From Ehretia macrophylla (lineage: Eukaryota; Streptophyta; Magnoliopsida; Boraginales; Ehretiaceae): DNA of 64,000 nt. The stretch covers positions 13,043,001 to 13,107,000 of the forward strand of contig CM075777.1 of assembly GCA_037974665.1 (NCBI GenBank), read 5' to 3'. Position numbers and translations under genes: made by a program. The number at the start of each line of letters is the position of its first letter. The first letter of the stretch is position 1. Under the pieces are notes generated by a model. That model saw only the letters and a program-made list of their open reading frames with translations. It was not told where the DNA came from and searched no databases. Positions 62,944 to 64,000 of this stretch are shown here, in pieces.

Positions 62944-64000
62944 CTCTTTTTTCACTATAAAGGCCCAAACACGCAAACAAGACTACTCAAGCGAGTGTAC
63001 TCATATCACAACCACATTATATCTCATCATCTTACAACCAAGTCATGGGACCACAATAGTGTAAGCATAATCTCACAGTCCCCACGCCTCGCATTCATCA
63101 AAATCAATCCTAAAAGTTCAACTCAAAACTACCTCATAAAATCAAGAACCACCTACTCTCCTCAATCACTTCATAAGAGTAAATCAATACATCATCACAA
63201 CTCCTCAATTACCAGAAAATCCACCACAAATCCACAAATAAAAATAAATTTCAGATTGCCCCAAAACAACAATTGACACAATTAAACACCCGCACCCCCA
63301 AACCTAAAGTTTGCTCGTCCTCAAGCAAATAGAATTAAAACATGCTAGGGGTATGGGAAATGGGGAAAAGAACATATAATGGGAATCCAATAGTGAAAGT
63401 GCATGAAAAGAAAGCAATTAACAGAAATAGAGAGAGTAGATAAACATACCTGAAGTGATCGATAATGAAACAAAAGGTAACCCTTCACATCTACAACTTG
63501 TAATTAAACTCAAAAGCAAAACAATAGAGGATAAAACAAGATAATATGAGAAAATACCATAAAAGAATAAAATTATTTTTTACTTTTTCATTTTTTTTAG
63601 ATGTTTTTTTGTTGGCCGACCCTATTTACATCCCCATACAAAGGCTCCGAACTCTGGGAGGCACTAAAGCCGACTCATTAAAAATAAATAAGCACAATGA
63701 AACAATTTAAATAAAGAGAGTTAGAATGCAAATACCTGGATCTATTTAATGTCAGCCAGTAAGACAAATCTTGTGAAACTTCAGAAATGGAGTTAACTAA
63801 GTACATTAAAAATGCGGAGGAGAGGCCATTAATTTCAAACCACCAACGTACTCAAACCCCAGACATCTTCCCATACTTAAGAGGGAAGGCCAGGCATTAC
63901 GCTTTCGGCCAGTGATTTTACTTTCATAGTATCCATCCTAACTAATCCCAAGACTTCCATTACACAAGATAATCCATTTTCGAGAAAATAGTAAAGCCCA
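60716..64000. repeat. Non-coding sequence, probably LTR-retroelement derived
   Basis: It begins abruptly where the copia reverse transcriptase region stops. 'cgcaagtgcacgagtgattg' followed by 'gaggtcgaatccacaggga' is a motif I associate with LTRs of large plant elements (Tat/Ogre-like Ty3/gypsy or non-coding derivatives). The phrases 'acccccaaacctacctcttg' and 'acccccaaacctaaagtttg', each followed by 'ctcaagcaa'- or 'ccaagcaa'-type sequence, occur at 62227 and 63293. No coding domain is visible. (TA)n at about 62899-62928 and several poly-T runs. It continues beyond the window, so ends and family are unproven. Confidence 0.4.

Noticed and set aside
62864-63276. Tyr/Ile-rich frames around a TA repeat
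   Set aside because: Produced by (TA)n and poly-T; no conserved segment.

Overview
The window is eukaryotic nuclear DNA from a flowering plant, most likely a eudicot. It is AT-rich, has short GT-AG introns, plant mobile elements of every major class, telo-box leaders and a plant-type mitochondrial chaperonin gene structure. No prokaryotic operon, rRNA, tRNA or CRISPR structure was found.

The core (about 15.0-58.7 kb) is a tandem array of five genes for CPN60/HSP60, the mitochondrial GroEL-type chaperonin. Genes 1 (15019-20344), 2 (22823-30181), 3 (35234-41170) and 4 (44686-50789) lie head-to-tail on the minus strand. Each has 18 exons that I could place by splice signals and reading frame, and each reads through without a stop (583, 590, 581 and 576 aa). 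Gene 5 (53596-58557, plus strand) is head-to-head with gene 4 and is a broken, 3'-truncated pseudogene. Leader peptides, exon sequences and shared insertions pair gene 1 with 3 (type A) and gene 2 with 4 (type B). In transcription direction the array reads spacer-B-A, spacer-B-A, spacer, so it grew by duplication of a gene pair. A third spacer at 11.2-14.0 kb marks a further unit whose genes are not seen.

All five copies are very divergent chaperonins. The aspartate equivalent to GroEL D398, needed for ATP hydrolysis, is asparagine in every copy, while the GDGTT and GGG nucleotide-binding motifs remain. The near-invariant APGFG(E/D)xRK segment is lost in every copy. The C-terminal Gly-Gly-Met tail is replaced by strongly acidic tails (genes 2, 3) or basic tails read in another frame (genes 1, 4). 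This looks like a lineage-specific CPN60-like family that folds and binds nucleotide but probably hydrolyses it poorly; that functional reading is inference.

Introns and spacers hold many insertions that can be dated against the duplications because a paralogue supplies the empty site: solo LTRs, tRNA-derived SINEs, LINE 3' ends, a 9-bp-TSD Mutator-like foldback element with a GT/GGT-rich core, a smaller 9-bp-TSD element nested in a solo LTR, an 8-bp-TSD hAT-like element, and foldback repeats in two promoters. The left 15 kb has no intact gene, only LINE/RNase H fragments, CACTA termini, a large solo LTR and spacer repeats. The right end (58.9-64.0 kb) is a truncated Ty1/copia fossil joined to a long non-coding stretch that is probably derived from another LTR element.
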